A stretch of 64,000 nt of DNA from JABMQB01 sp963677475 (GCA_963677475.2 CAXXQD010000022.1:186001-250000), one strand, 5' to 3'; shown: positions 9,244 through 17,978, counted from the stretch's first letter. The notes: generated by a model not told the origin, from the sequence alone. Translations and numbers: made by a program.

Positions 9244-9268
9244 AATATGGATTTTTAAATTCCATATT
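9244..9268. repeat. Inverted repeat in the GSII upstream region
   Basis: Perfect 8-bp arms AATATGGA/TCCATATT separated by 9 bases. This could be a dimeric regulator operator or an RNA hairpin. It is too far (about 320 bases) from the GSII start to say more. Confidence 0.35.
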
Positions 9269-9529
9269 ATAGTGTAATTCAAATGATTTCTACATTGTTA
9301 TTATTGAAATTAGTAACTGTGTGGTTTTTGGGGTATGGTTTCAAATAGTTATATATTGAGAAAATGTTACTACAGTGTGCGAAGGGAGGTAGTTGGCTCA
9401 TTTAGTATTTTTGTTGGGCCGGTATATTTGAAAAAGGGGGGAAGGTGTCAAAAACTAAATTTAATATGAATTTTATCTTAAATTTTGACAATTTGGTTTA
9501 AAACAATACAATTAAAAAACAAATTCAAA

Positions 9530-9537
9530 TATTTTTG
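9530..9537 (+). promoter_or_regulatory. Possible -7 box for the GSII gene
   Basis: TATTTTTG matches the Bacteroidota -7 consensus TAnnTTTG, 48 bases before the ATG. No TTTG at the expected 19-base spacing was found, so the call is weak. Confidence 0.3.
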
Positions 9538-9585
9538 CCATCCTAATTGCGAATTATTCAGATTTATAACATAAATATTTACAAG

Positions 9586-10599
9586 ATGAAATCAAAACTG
9601 GAATACATTTGGTTGGATGGATCGAAGCCAACTCAGGGATTGAGAGCAAAAACAAGAATTGCAGAAAATTTTAGTGGAAAATTAGAAGATTGCCCAATGT
9701 GGTCGTTTGACGGATCTTCAACTCAACAAGCTGAGGGTGGTGATTCTGATTGTCTATTAAAACCTGTATTTATTTGCAAAGATCCAGATCGTGTAAATGC
9801 TTATTTGGTTATGACCGAAGTTTTAAATGCTGACGGAACACCTCACGTTTCAAACGGAAGGGCAACAATAGAAGATACAGACGATGATTTCTGGTTTGGT
9901 TTTGAGCAGGAATATTTCTTGTATGATCCAAAAACACACATGCCTTTAGGTTTTCCAGAGCATGGTTTCCCAGCCCCACAAGGACCATATTATTGCGGGG
10001 TAGGAGCGACCAAAGCATTCGGACGTGAAATCGTGGAAGAGCATTTTGATATTTGTTTAGAAGCTGGATTAAATGTGGAAGGTATCAATGCAGAGGTTGC
10101 AGCCGGACAGTGGGAATACCAAATTTTTGCTAAAGGGGCTCAAGATGCCGGTGACCAAATTTGGGTATCACGTTATTTGTTGGAAAGAACAGCTGAAAAA
10201 TATGGTGTATCTGTTGAGTTGCATCCAAAACCACTTGGAAAAGACCTTGACTGGAATGGTTCAGGTATGCATGCTAATTTCTCAAACGGATTAATGAGGA
10301 CTTGTGGCGATAAGAGTGTGTTTACTGCTATTTGTGAAGAATTTGGTAAAAACATTCAAGAGCATATCGAAGTTTATGGAGCATACAATGACCAAAGGTT
10401 AACAGGATTGCACGAAACTGCTTCTATAACAGATTTTAGTTATGGTGTTTCTGACCGTGGTTCTTCAATCCGTATTCCTGTTGGAACTGTTGAAGATGGT
10501 TGGAAAGGCAGATTAGAAGACCGTAGGCCTGCTTCAAACGGTGATCCATATAAGATTGCTGCTGTAATTATTAAGACTACGAAAAAGGCAAATGTCTAA
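9586..10599 (+). CDS. glnII: Glutamine synthetase, eukaryotic-like type II
   Basis: Makes glutamine from glutamate, ammonia and ATP in the cytoplasm. With the ATG at 9586 the protein is 337 residues, beginning KSKLEYIWLDG as in GSII enzymes; the open frame reaches back to a TTG at 9547 but that extension is not family-like. GSII signatures are present: FWFGFEQEYF, NAEVAAGQWEYQI, NGSGMHANFS and the C-terminal RGSSIRIP and EDRRPASNGDPY. Length is standard for GSII, not the ~450-residue GSI or ~730-residue GSIII. A terminator follows directly. It lies within 5 kb of two other glutamine-synthetase-fold genes. Confidence 0.95.
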   Translation: MKSKLEYIWLDGSKPTQGLRAKTRIAENFSGKLEDCPMWSFDGSSTQQAEGGDSDCLLKPVFICKDPDRVNAYLVMTEVLNADGTPHVSNGRATIEDTDDDFWFGFEQEYFLYDPKTHMPLGFPEHGFPAPQGPYYCGVGATKAFGREIVEEHFDICLEAGLNVEGINAEVAAGQWEYQIFAKGAQDAGDQIWVSRYLLERTAEKYGVSVELHPKPLGKDLDWNGSGMHANFSNGLMRTCGDKSVFTAICEEFGKNIQEHIEVYGAYNDQRLTGLHETASITDFSYGVSDRGSSIRIPVGTVEDGWKGRLEDRRPASNGDPYKIAAVIIKTTKKANV

Positions 10600-10624
10600 T
10601 TAGCCAGGCATTTCAAAATAATAG

Positions 10625-10657
10625 AGCTGCATTTCATTTGATTTGCAGCTTTTTTTT
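10625..10657 (+). terminator. Terminator of GSII gene
   Basis: Perfect AGCTGCA/TGCAGCT stem with a 12-base loop, followed by seven T. It lies 25 bases after the GSII stop. Confidence 0.8.
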
Positions 10658-10664
10658 ATCCTTT

Positions 10665-11519
10665 TTATTGGATTACTGCAGATTCACAAATGTAGGTTGG
10701 TATAATGCCCGATCCGCTGATCCTTATTTTCGCCATATCCGGGAGCGTGTTTCCTGATAATACTAAGGCGGTATCTAATCCAAATTTGTTTCCCCCAATA
10801 ATGTCGGTGTATAAAGTATCACCGACCATTAAAATTTCTTTTCTCTTTATTGTTGGAATATCAATTAGTGCACGTTCGTAGGCAAGTAAAAACATTTGTG
10901 CATCTGGTTTCCCAAAACGAATAAATTTTTTCCCGACGACTTTCTCAACGAGATTGGCAATTCCACCAATTGCAATCGCAATATCATTCCGGCTAACGGG
11001 GTAATTGATATCCGTATTGGCAACAACGGTGGTCATATTTTTCTTTCGGATCAGGTTAATTACTTTGTTGATGTCCTGGTTCCAGTCAAAACCTTCATCG
11101 TCAAGAAAAGCAAGTGATTTTATATGGTCAATATTTTCCAGGTTTAAGGTGTTAATTGGTTCTGTTTGAATGCCAACGGTTTGGATATAATGTGCCGAAC
11201 CTTCGGTTCCCAGATAAGCAACTGCTCCACCATTGGTAATTTTTGATTTGAAAAATTCCATGGCAAGCATTCCTGATGATAGGATTTTATCGGTAGTAAT
11301 CCAATGCATTCCCCTTATTTGATACCACTCTGCAAGGGCTTCGGGGCTTCTTGATGAATCGTTGGTTAGAACATAGTATTGGATGCCTTTTTTTTCAAGG
11401 TATTCAAAGGTTTTTTCAATGCCTGGAATAAGCCCTTTATGGTTTTTCAGTACACCAAAAGCATCAAAAAATACTGCTCGGTATTCCTTTACTACTGTTC
11501 TGAAACTTTTCGTCTTCAT
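10665..11519 (-). CDS. HAD class IIA hydrolase-like protein (NagD/TIGR01459 type)
   Basis: 284-residue cytoplasmic protein of the HAD superfamily, IIA cap subclass. Motif I is FFDAFGVL with the nucleophile Asp at residue 19. Position +2, normally the acid/base Asp of phosphatases, is Phe21, as in the aromatic +2 subgroup. The C-terminal GKPD and MVGDTLYTDIIGG segments supply the lysine and the Mg-binding motif IV. It is the last gene of a three-gene minus-strand cluster (GS-like ligase, kinase-like, this), starting 9 bases after its neighbour. Probably acts on a phosphorylated small molecule of that pathway; the substrate is unknown. Confidence 0.8.
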   Translation of the reverse strand: MKTKSFRTVVKEYRAVFFDAFGVLKNHKGLIPGIEKTFEYLEKKGIQYYVLTNDSSRSPEALAEWYQIRGMHWITTDKILSSGMLAMEFFKSKITNGGAVAYLGTEGSAHYIQTVGIQTEPINTLNLENIDHIKSLAFLDDEGFDWNQDINKVINLIRKKNMTTVVANTDINYPVSRNDIAIAIGGIANLVEKVVGKKFIRFGKPDAQMFLLAYERALIDIPTIKRKEILMVGDTLYTDIIGGNKFGLDTALVLSGNTLPDMAKIRISGSGIIPTYICESAVIQ

Positions 11520-11528
11520 TTCGCTATA

Positions 11529-12572
11529 TTATATTTTTAGGGCTTTTAAAAGTTTTTCAACACTATAATTCGTATCTAAAGCAGGAAAATAGGTGTCGTA
11601 TGCTTCCTTGATCAATTTAGCAGAATAACTTTTACGAAAAAAATGTGGCCCATCTTTGATCACATAATTTAATATAAAAAACCGATAAGCATCTTTTATA
11701 AGCCTGACCTCTGGTTCTGTTAACGGAAAAATTCGATGGTATTCTTTAAGGAAAATAATAAACCGGTCTTCCATCAGGGTATCCACCAAATAGCTAAAAA
11801 CCGTTTTGTCGCCAATGTCGGAAACCACGCGGCTGAAAAAATAAAAGTCCATTACCCTTGAAGATTCACGGTACCAGTCGTAATCCCATCTGGAATAAAA
11901 TTTTCCATCTCCGGTGATGGAGAAATTCCCAATGTTCCAATCGACGAAAACAGGGATGGTTTCAAATTCGGTTATGTAATTCACCTTGTCCGCATTTTCA
12001 AGAAAACATTCGCATTGTTCCTGAATAAGGTCCTGGTGTGATTGGCACATCTTGATTTCCCCTTTGTTGATATTTTTCAAGAGCTTGTGAATGTCGGACA
12101 CAACACTTTTCGATGATTTTGGCAATTGGTTGCTTACGTTGGTGCACGCTTTGTGAAACCTTGCGAGTTCCCGTCCCATTTTTTTTATTAACCGTTCATC
12201 TAATCGGGCAGGAAGTTTATTCCTGATTTTTATGGGATTATAAAAAATTACCCATGCACTTTTGGTATCCTGGTGGTAACGATAAATAAAAAGTTCGTTT
12301 TTCTTTACAAGCGATTGGGCCAGGAAATTTTGATATGGTGCTTCAAGGTTATTTGCCAGATTATTTATAATAATATGGTCTTCCTTAAAATCTTCGTACT
12401 TTCCATAGTCCGATAATTTGGCAAATACAGGTTCCCTTTCGTAAAATGAAATTTTATAGACCTGATTTGTAGATACATGCATGCTGACGTCAAAAATATT
12501 TTTAATTTCATGACGGTCGTCAAACTCTTGCCATGCAAGCCTTATGATTTGAATATAATCCAGTGATGTCAT
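11529..12572 (-). CDS. APH/choline-kinase-fold phosphotransferase-like protein
   Basis: 347-residue protein with the outline of an aminoglycoside/choline kinase fold. An N-lobe includes the VFAKLSDYGKYEDFKEDHII region. The catalytic-loop-like VDWNIGNF lies near residue 208 (Asp and Asn where APH enzymes have HGDxxxxN), and WDYDW near 230 corresponds to the metal-binding D-F-E/D. The usual His of HGD is Val here. The ATG at 12572 is chosen because an AAGGA ribosome-binding site precedes it; an in-frame extension to 12614 has no such support. Lies between a GSI-like ligase and a HAD-IIA protein; likely phosphorylates a small alcohol or amine, which is inference. Confidence 0.65.
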   Translation of the reverse strand: MTSLDYIQIIRLAWQEFDDRHEIKNIFDVSMHVSTNQVYKISFYEREPVFAKLSDYGKYEDFKEDHIIINNLANNLEAPYQNFLAQSLVKKNELFIYRYHQDTKSAWVIFYNPIKIRNKLPARLDERLIKKMGRELARFHKACTNVSNQLPKSSKSVVSDIHKLLKNINKGEIKMCQSHQDLIQEQCECFLENADKVNYITEFETIPVFVDWNIGNFSITGDGKFYSRWDYDWYRESSRVMDFYFFSRVVSDIGDKTVFSYLVDTLMEDRFIIFLKEYHRIFPLTEPEVRLIKDAYRFFILNYVIKDGPHFFRKSYSAKLIKEAYDTYFPALDTNYSVEKLLKALKI

Positions 12573-12628
12573 TTTTCCTTTAGTTTTGTAGCTGTTCAAA
12601 AATAAAAAAAGCAAGCTTTAGACACTAT

Positions 12629-13993
12629 CTAAATTATTTCGAAATACCTTTTGAGCTCCCAATCACTAATTGATTTCATATATTCTTTCCATTCCCAAAT
12701 TCTGGTGTTTGTAAAATGATCGGTGAAATCTTCCCCAAAAAGTTCGTTGGCGATTTTGGAGCCTTTCATTTTTAAGGTCGCCTCCAGCAAATTTCCGGGT
12801 AAAACCCCATTGCTTTTGTCGAGGTAACCGTTTCCAATTGTGGGTGGGGTTTCAAGTCTTAAATTATGCTTTATTCCATAAAGACCCGATGCCAAAGCAG
12901 CTGCCATTACTAAATAAGCATTGGTGTCGGAGCCGGGAACACGGGTTTCAATCCTTGCTCCTTTTGCACTTTTTGTGATAGCCCTTACGGCGGTTGTCCT
13001 ATTGTCAACCCCCCAGGTGAGGGTGGTTGGAGCCCAAGCCCCTTCCGTTAATCGTTTGTAGCTATTTACATTCGGGGCATACATTGGTAGTACTTCAGGC
13101 AGGCAATACAACTGTCCGGCAATATAACTTTCCATGAGATTGCTGATCGAATATTTTGCTTTTTCATCCCAAAATAAATTTGTTTTGCCATCAATATCCC
13201 ATAAACTCTGATGTAAATGCCCTCCACATCCAGGGAACGATTGGCTCCATTTTGCCATAAAGCTGGCCATGATATTATGTTTGTAAGCAATTTCTTTTAC
13301 AGCAGTTTTGAAAAGAACAGCTTTATCGGCTGCATTTAATACATCGTCATAAATAATAGTTGCCTCATAAACCCCGGGGCCGGTTTCGGTGTGCATGCCC
13401 TCAAGTGGGATATCAAATTTTAAAAGTAAATCAAATAAATCATTGAAATAAGCGCTGTTTTGCGATGGCCTTAATATGGAATATCCAAACATGCCCGGAG
13501 TGATTGGATTTAATTTTTGATAATTGGAGGCGTCAATTTCAGAAGGGGTTCCCTGAAAATTGAAGAATTCAAATTCCTGCGAGAACTTGGCTATATATCC
13601 GGCTTCGGTGCATTGGGCTTTTATCTTTTTCAATAAACTTCTTGGGCAAACTTTTGAGCCCTCCAGATCATGATTAAAATCGGCAAGAAAAAATGGTAAG
13701 GAATTCTCCCAAGGGATTTTTCGAAAAGTGTTTATATCGATTACAGCTTTTTTATCTGGATAGCCTGTATGCCACCCTGTAAGTTGCACATTGTCGTAAC
13801 ATTTATCGTTTGCATCCCATCCAAAAACCACATCGCATACACCGATTTCGGAATTGATGGCTTCTTTAAATTTGTCCAGGTGGATTACTTTCCCCCTTAA
13901 AATCCCATCGACATCGGTAACCGCAATTCTTACCTTTGTATGATTTCCGGAAACTATCTCCTCTAATATAGACTCCTTATTTTTGCTCTGCAT
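12629..13993 (-). CDS. Glutamine synthetase I-like ligase (gamma-glutamylamide synthetase type)
   Basis: 454-residue GSI-fold protein. It has an N-terminal beta-grasp (VTDVDGILRGKVI), the catalytic motifs QEFEFFNFQG, PGCGGHLHQSLWD near residue 258, NSYKRLTEGAWAPTTLTWGVDNRTTAVR near 310-335 and ETRVPGSDTNAYLVMAAAL. Divergence from housekeeping GlnA, and the presence of GSII and GSIII close by, suggest it ligates glutamate to another amine, as PuuA/GlnA3-type enzymes do. It heads a minus-strand cluster with a kinase-fold protein (56 bases on) and a HAD-IIA protein. The amine substrate cannot be read from the sequence. Confidence 0.85.
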   Translation of the reverse strand: MQSKNKESILEEIVSGNHTKVRIAVTDVDGILRGKVIHLDKFKEAINSEIGVCDVVFGWDANDKCYDNVQLTGWHTGYPDKKAVIDINTFRKIPWENSLPFFLADFNHDLEGSKVCPRSLLKKIKAQCTEAGYIAKFSQEFEFFNFQGTPSEIDASNYQKLNPITPGMFGYSILRPSQNSAYFNDLFDLLLKFDIPLEGMHTETGPGVYEATIIYDDVLNAADKAVLFKTAVKEIAYKHNIMASFMAKWSQSFPGCGGHLHQSLWDIDGKTNLFWDEKAKYSISNLMESYIAGQLYCLPEVLPMYAPNVNSYKRLTEGAWAPTTLTWGVDNRTTAVRAITKSAKGARIETRVPGSDTNAYLVMAAALASGLYGIKHNLRLETPPTIGNGYLDKSNGVLPGNLLEATLKMKGSKIANELFGEDFTDHFTNTRIWEWKEYMKSISDWELKRYFEII

Positions 13994-14350
13994 ATCAACT
14001 TTTTTGGAACTTATAGAACCTGTAATTTGCTATAAATATATTTAAATATATGGAATAGTTAGAGTGGTTTATAGAAAGAAAGTGCTTGACTCCCCATGAA
14101 GTCATTAAATTGAAGGAAGATATATATAAAGACAAAACTATCGATCATTGACCTCTTTTTTCATGTTTTCATCAAAGCTTTTATGTGAAAATATAAATAT
14201 AGCTACAGGCCCCCGGTTAAATGGGTGTTAATTTGAAAAATATATTAATAATTCGGCATTGGAGTCTGCGAAACATGGCTTTGGATCATAAAAATGATTA
14301 TTTTTGAAGTTAGACAGCAAGATTTAATAAAACAATAAAACTTAAAGGTT
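13994..14350. other. Divergent intergenic region GS-like cluster / glnN
   Basis: About 357 AT-rich bases without a gene. It must hold the start signals of both the minus-strand GS-like cluster and the plus-strand GSIII gene. The only element I can name is the TATTTTTG box at 14299. Confidence 0.5.
14299..14306 (+). promoter_or_regulatory. Possible -7 box for glnN
   Basis: TATTTTTG, identical to the boxes in front of the GSII gene, rpsO and rpmH, 45 bases before the glnN ATG. A TTTG lies 15 bases upstream (14280-14283), shorter than the usual 19. Confidence 0.35.
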
Positions 14351-16540
14351 ATGTCAAAATTTAGATTTACAGCTCTAAATGAGGTGTTAGCCCGTAAACC
14401 CATTGAGGTTACAAGGGAAGATAACCTCGTTTCCGACTATTACGGAATGCTTGTATTTGATCAGGCAAAAATGAAAAAGTATTTGTCGCGTGAGGCCTAT
14501 AAAGCAGTCACCGACGCCATCGAAAATGGAACTATCATTGATCGAAAAATGGCGGACCAAGTTGCGCAGGGAATGAAATCATGGGCAATTGAAAACGGGG
14601 CAACACATTATACACACTGGTTTCATCCTTTAACAGATGGAACAGCAGAAAAACACGATGCATTTATTGTGCATGGTGCTGATGGGGGCGTAATTGAATC
14701 TTTTTCAGGAACACTTCTTTCTCAACAGGAGCCGGATGCATCTTCGTTTCCGAGTGGTGGGATCCGCCAAACTTTTGAAGCACGTGGTTATACTGCATGG
14801 GATCCAACTTCTCCAGCTTTTATTAGCGAAACAACACTTACAATCCCTACCATCTTTATTTCATACACTGGAGAAGCACTCGACCACAAAACTCCTTTAT
14901 TAAGGGCATTGCACGAAGTAAACAAAGCAGCCACGGATGTTTGCCAATATTTTGATAAGAATGTTGATTCTGTAAAAGCGAACCTTGGTTGGGAACAAGA
15001 ATATTTTTTAATTGATGAGGCACTATATATGGCCCGCCCTGACCTTATGCTCACTGGAAGGACATTAATGGGGCATGCATCATCAAAAGACCAACAGTTG
15101 GATGACCATTATTTTTCATCCATCCCGACAAGGGCAAACAGGTTTATGATGGATCTGGAAAATGAAGCCCATAAACTTGGGATTCCGGTCAAAACAAGGC
15201 ATAACGAGGTTGCTCCAAACCAATTTGAATTTGCCCCGATTTACGAAGAAGCTAACCTGGCAAATGACCATAACCAAATGCTTATGGACTTGATGGGGAA
15301 AGTAGCCAGAAGGCATAATTTCAGGGTGTTGTTCCACGAGAAGCCGTTTAAGGGGATTAATGGTTCCGGTAAACACAATAACTGGTCGTTGGAAACCGAC
15401 ATGGGTGTAAACCTGTATAAACCAGGCAAAAACCCTAAATCTAATTTGCAGTTTTTAACCTTCGTAATCAATACACTCAAGGCTGTATATGACAATCAGG
15501 ATTTATTAAGGGCAAGTATCCTTACTGCATCAAATTCGCATAGGTTGGGTGCAAATGAGGCACCTCCTTCCATTTTGTCTGTATTCCTCGGATCAGAGGT
15601 TTCAAAAATGCTTGATCTCATGGAAGAGTCGGTAGTTGACAGAAAAATGACACCTGATGAAAAAACAGCATTAAAATTAAATATTGGCAGAATACCGGAA
15701 ATTATTCTTGACAATACAGATCGTAACAGGACATCCCCATTTGCATTTACCGGAAACAGGTTTGAGTTCAGGGCGGTTGGTTCATCTGCTAATAATGCAC
15801 CGGCACTAATTGTACTAAATACAATTGTGGCCAAGCAATTGAAAATATTTAAAGAAAAAGTTGATGCTATTATTGAAAGTGGTGTTAAAAAGGATGAAGC
15901 CATATTCCAGGTTCTGAAACAATTGATAATTGATTCAAAACCTATATTGTTTAATGGGGATGGTTATAGCCAGGAATGGGTTAAAGAAGCCGAGAAAAGG
16001 GGATTAACCAATGTTACAAGCGTCCCGGAAGCGTTAATGGCATACCTTGCCGATGAGAATAAAAAGCTGTTTGATGAATTGGGCGTTTTAAATAATTCTG
16101 AATTGGAAGGCCGTGTTGAGGTTGAGTTCGAAAAATTTATAATGAAAATTCAGATTGAAGCACGTGTTTTAGGAGATTTAGCAATTAACCACATTGTGCC
16201 AGTAGCTGTTAAATACCAATCTTTGCTTTTGGAGAATGTGAAGAATATTAAAGAAGTTTTCTCTGCAGAAGAATACGAAAACCTTGCCCATGCCAGGAAA
16301 GAGCTTATCAAGGAAATTGGGGCACATATTTCTGCCATAAAAGCAAAAGTAAAAGAAATGGTGGAAGCACGTAAAAAAGCAAATGTTATCGAAAATAGCA
16401 TTGAAAAGGCAAATGCATACGATACCGAAGTTCGTCCGTACCTTGATGATATAAGGACACATGTCGACAAGTTGGAATTAATTGTTGACAATGATCTTTG
16501 GCCATTACCTAAATACCGAGAACTTTTGTTTGTAAGATAA
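14351..16540 (+). CDS. glnN: Glutamine synthetase type III
   Basis: Cytoplasmic ammonia-assimilating enzyme, 729 residues, the size of the Bacteroides GSIII family. GSIII-specific text is clear: GATHYTHWFHPLTDGTAEKHDAF, NLGWEQEYFLID, TRHNEVAPNQFEFAPI, NGSGKHNNWS and the ASNSHRLGANEAPPSI stretch. Good AAAGGTT upstream of the ATG. It is followed by a TTAG-rich leader into a terminator. GSIII is the usual main glutamine synthetase in Bacteroidales; here it coexists with a GSII and a GSI-like gene. Confidence 0.97.
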   Translation: MSKFRFTALNEVLARKPIEVTREDNLVSDYYGMLVFDQAKMKKYLSREAYKAVTDAIENGTIIDRKMADQVAQGMKSWAIENGATHYTHWFHPLTDGTAEKHDAFIVHGADGGVIESFSGTLLSQQEPDASSFPSGGIRQTFEARGYTAWDPTSPAFISETTLTIPTIFISYTGEALDHKTPLLRALHEVNKAATDVCQYFDKNVDSVKANLGWEQEYFLIDEALYMARPDLMLTGRTLMGHASSKDQQLDDHYFSSIPTRANRFMMDLENEAHKLGIPVKTRHNEVAPNQFEFAPIYEEANLANDHNQMLMDLMGKVARRHNFRVLFHEKPFKGINGSGKHNNWSLETDMGVNLYKPGKNPKSNLQFLTFVINTLKAVYDNQDLLRASILTASNSHRLGANEAPPSILSVFLGSEVSKMLDLMEESVVDRKMTPDEKTALKLNIGRIPEIILDNTDRNRTSPFAFTGNRFEFRAVGSSANNAPALIVLNTIVAKQLKIFKEKVDAIIESGVKKDEAIFQVLKQLIIDSKPILFNGDGYSQEWVKEAEKRGLTNVTSVPEALMAYLADENKKLFDELGVLNNSELEGRVEVEFEKFIMKIQIEARVLGDLAINHIVPVAVKYQSLLLENVKNIKEVFSAEEYENLAHARKELIKEIGAHISAIKAKVKEMVEARKKANVIENSIEKANAYDTEVRPYLDDIRTHVDKLELIVDNDLWPLPKYRELLFVR

Positions 16541-16581
16541 ATACTTCCTTATTAGTTAAGTTAGTTTAGTTAGATAGACAG

Positions 16582-16609
16582 AAGGGGTCCAGAGGGATCC
16601 CTTTTTTTG
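16582..16609 (+). terminator. Terminator of glnN
   Basis: AAGGGGTCC/GGATCCCTT stem with one G-T pair and a 4-base loop, followed by seven T. Confidence 0.75.
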
Positions 16610-16685
16610 TGAAGCTTAATTGATAACTGGTGGCAGATGTTTGTCAATTCTTCGTATTTTTGGCTTGCACCTGTAAATTAAGGAC

Positions 16686-17489
16686 ATGATTTCATTTCCA
16701 AATGCGAAAATAAACCTTGGGCTAAATGTTGTGGAGAAAAGAACGGATGGTTATCACGACCTGGAAACGGTTTTTTATCCTATACAGCTAAGAGATGTAT
16801 TGGAGATTATGAAATCAGACCGGTTTGAGTTTAAGTCAACGGGATTAATTATTGATGGTAATAGTTATGATAATTTAGTTGTAAAGGCATATTGGTTATT
16901 ACAGGAGAAATTTGACCTGGCGCCTATAAAAATACATTTGCACAAGGTTATTCCATTTGGGGCAGGTCTAGGAGGGGGCTCATCAGATGCTGCATTTATG
17001 CTAAAAATGCTGAATGAAATGTTTAATTTAGGATTAACGGTATCTGAACTTGAAAAATATGCAGGGCAGCTTGGTGCTGATTGTCCGTTTTTTGTCCAAA
17101 ATAAACCTGTCTATGCTACTGGGGTTGGAAATCAGTTTTCACCTCTTGAGCTAAGCCTACATAAATATTCAATTGTTGTTGTTAAGCCTCCTTTTTCTGT
17201 GTCAACTGCAGAAGCCTATGGGAATATTGTCCCAAAAGCGTCAGGATTTTCTTTGGAGGGTTTAAATAGCCTAAAAATTGAAGAGTGGAAAAATATGTTG
17301 CGCAATGATTTTGAAGAACCTGTATTTAAAATTTATCCAGAAATAGCCGAAATCAAAACCAAATTGTATGAATCAGGAGCAATTTATGCTTCGATGTCGG
17401 GCAGTGGTTCGGCAGTTTTCGGACTTTTTCGCCATTTGCCGATGAATTTCGAAAGCCTGTTCCCCGAAACCTATTTTATTTACCGCTAA
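16686..17489 (+). CDS. ispE: 4-diphosphocytidyl-2-C-methyl-D-erythritol kinase
   Basis: GHMP kinase of the MEP isoprenoid pathway, phosphorylating the 2-hydroxyl of CDP-methylerythritol. 267 residues, within the family range. The N-terminus FPNAKINLGLNVVEKRTDGYHDLETVF is diagnostic, the ATP loop is PFGAGLGGGSSDAAF near residues 90-105, and the C-terminal motif is YASMSGSGSAVFGLF. Shows that the organism makes isoprenoids by the MEP route. Preceded by the glnN terminator, so separately transcribed. Confidence 0.96.
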   Translation: MISFPNAKINLGLNVVEKRTDGYHDLETVFYPIQLRDVLEIMKSDRFEFKSTGLIIDGNSYDNLVVKAYWLLQEKFDLAPIKIHLHKVIPFGAGLGGGSSDAAFMLKMLNEMFNLGLTVSELEKYAGQLGADCPFFVQNKPVYATGVGNQFSPLELSLHKYSIVVVKPPFSVSTAEAYGNIVPKASGFSLEGLNSLKIEEWKNMLRNDFEEPVFKIYPEIAEIKTKLYESGAIYASMSGSGSAVFGLFRHLPMNFESLFPETYFIYR

Positions 17490-17633
17490 TTTCAGACGTT
17501 TACCGCTTTTAAGATTTCATTAACAAAGTTTTTATGTTTTTTAACAGATCTATTTGTAACCTTTGTACACATAATTAGTCTATAGAACAGAGACAAGAAA
17601 CAATTGGAAAACAGAAAACAAAAACAAAGCGAG

Positions 17634-17978
17634 ATGAAAACAATTAGAAACATTTTATTGATAGCCGTTCTGGCATTTTCACTAACCAGTATTGTTAATG
17701 CTAAAGAAACTGAGTACAAAGTAGCCTCAAGCCATGAAAACATTGAAGAAACTACTTTAGGTTTAGAAAACTGGATGTTGGAGGAAAACTTCTGGAACAC
17801 ATCGGAAGCAGCACTCTATGCCTTGGAAACCGAGAAAGCAATGGATTTAGAGTGTTGGATGTTGGACGATTCAAAATGGGATACCGATATTGAATCTGAT
17901 TTGGATGAAGAAACAGAATTGGAATTAGAATCCTGGATGTATAACGCGAATTACTGGGAAACAGAGAATAGTCATTAG
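17634..17978 (+). CDS. Small secreted acidic protein with three LExWM repeats
   Basis: Not recognised. From the ATG at 17634 (preceded by AAAGCGAG) the protein is 114 residues with a Sec signal peptide ending near VNAKE. The mature part is very acidic. It carries three copies of a 13-residue motif L-E-x-W-M-[LY]-x4-W-[NDE]-T at residues 44-56, 72-84 and 98-110, spaced 28 and 26 residues apart. No catalytic residues are apparent; probably a binding or structural extracytoplasmic protein. It has its own terminator, and its 3' untranslated part is TTAG-rich like that of glnN. An upstream in-frame ATG at 17604 would put ten polar residues before the signal, so I prefer 17634. Confidence 0.8.
   Translation: MKTIRNILLIAVLAFSLTSIVNAKETEYKVASSHENIEETTLGLENWMLEENFWNTSEAALYALETEKAMDLECWMLDDSKWDTDIESDLDEETELELESWMYNANYWETENSH

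Larger units (their letters stand above)
9086..9585. other. Divergent intergenic region tldD / GSII
   Basis: About 500 bases without a gene, holding the regulatory sequences of the divergent tldD and GSII genes. Two things are visible: an inverted repeat (9244-9268) and a plus-strand TAnnTTTG box at 9530-9537. Confidence 0.5.

Noticed and set aside
9547..9585. N-terminal extension of GSII from a TTG start
   Set aside because: The added 13 residues are Ile/Asn-rich and not family-like; the ATG at 9586 gives the canonical start.
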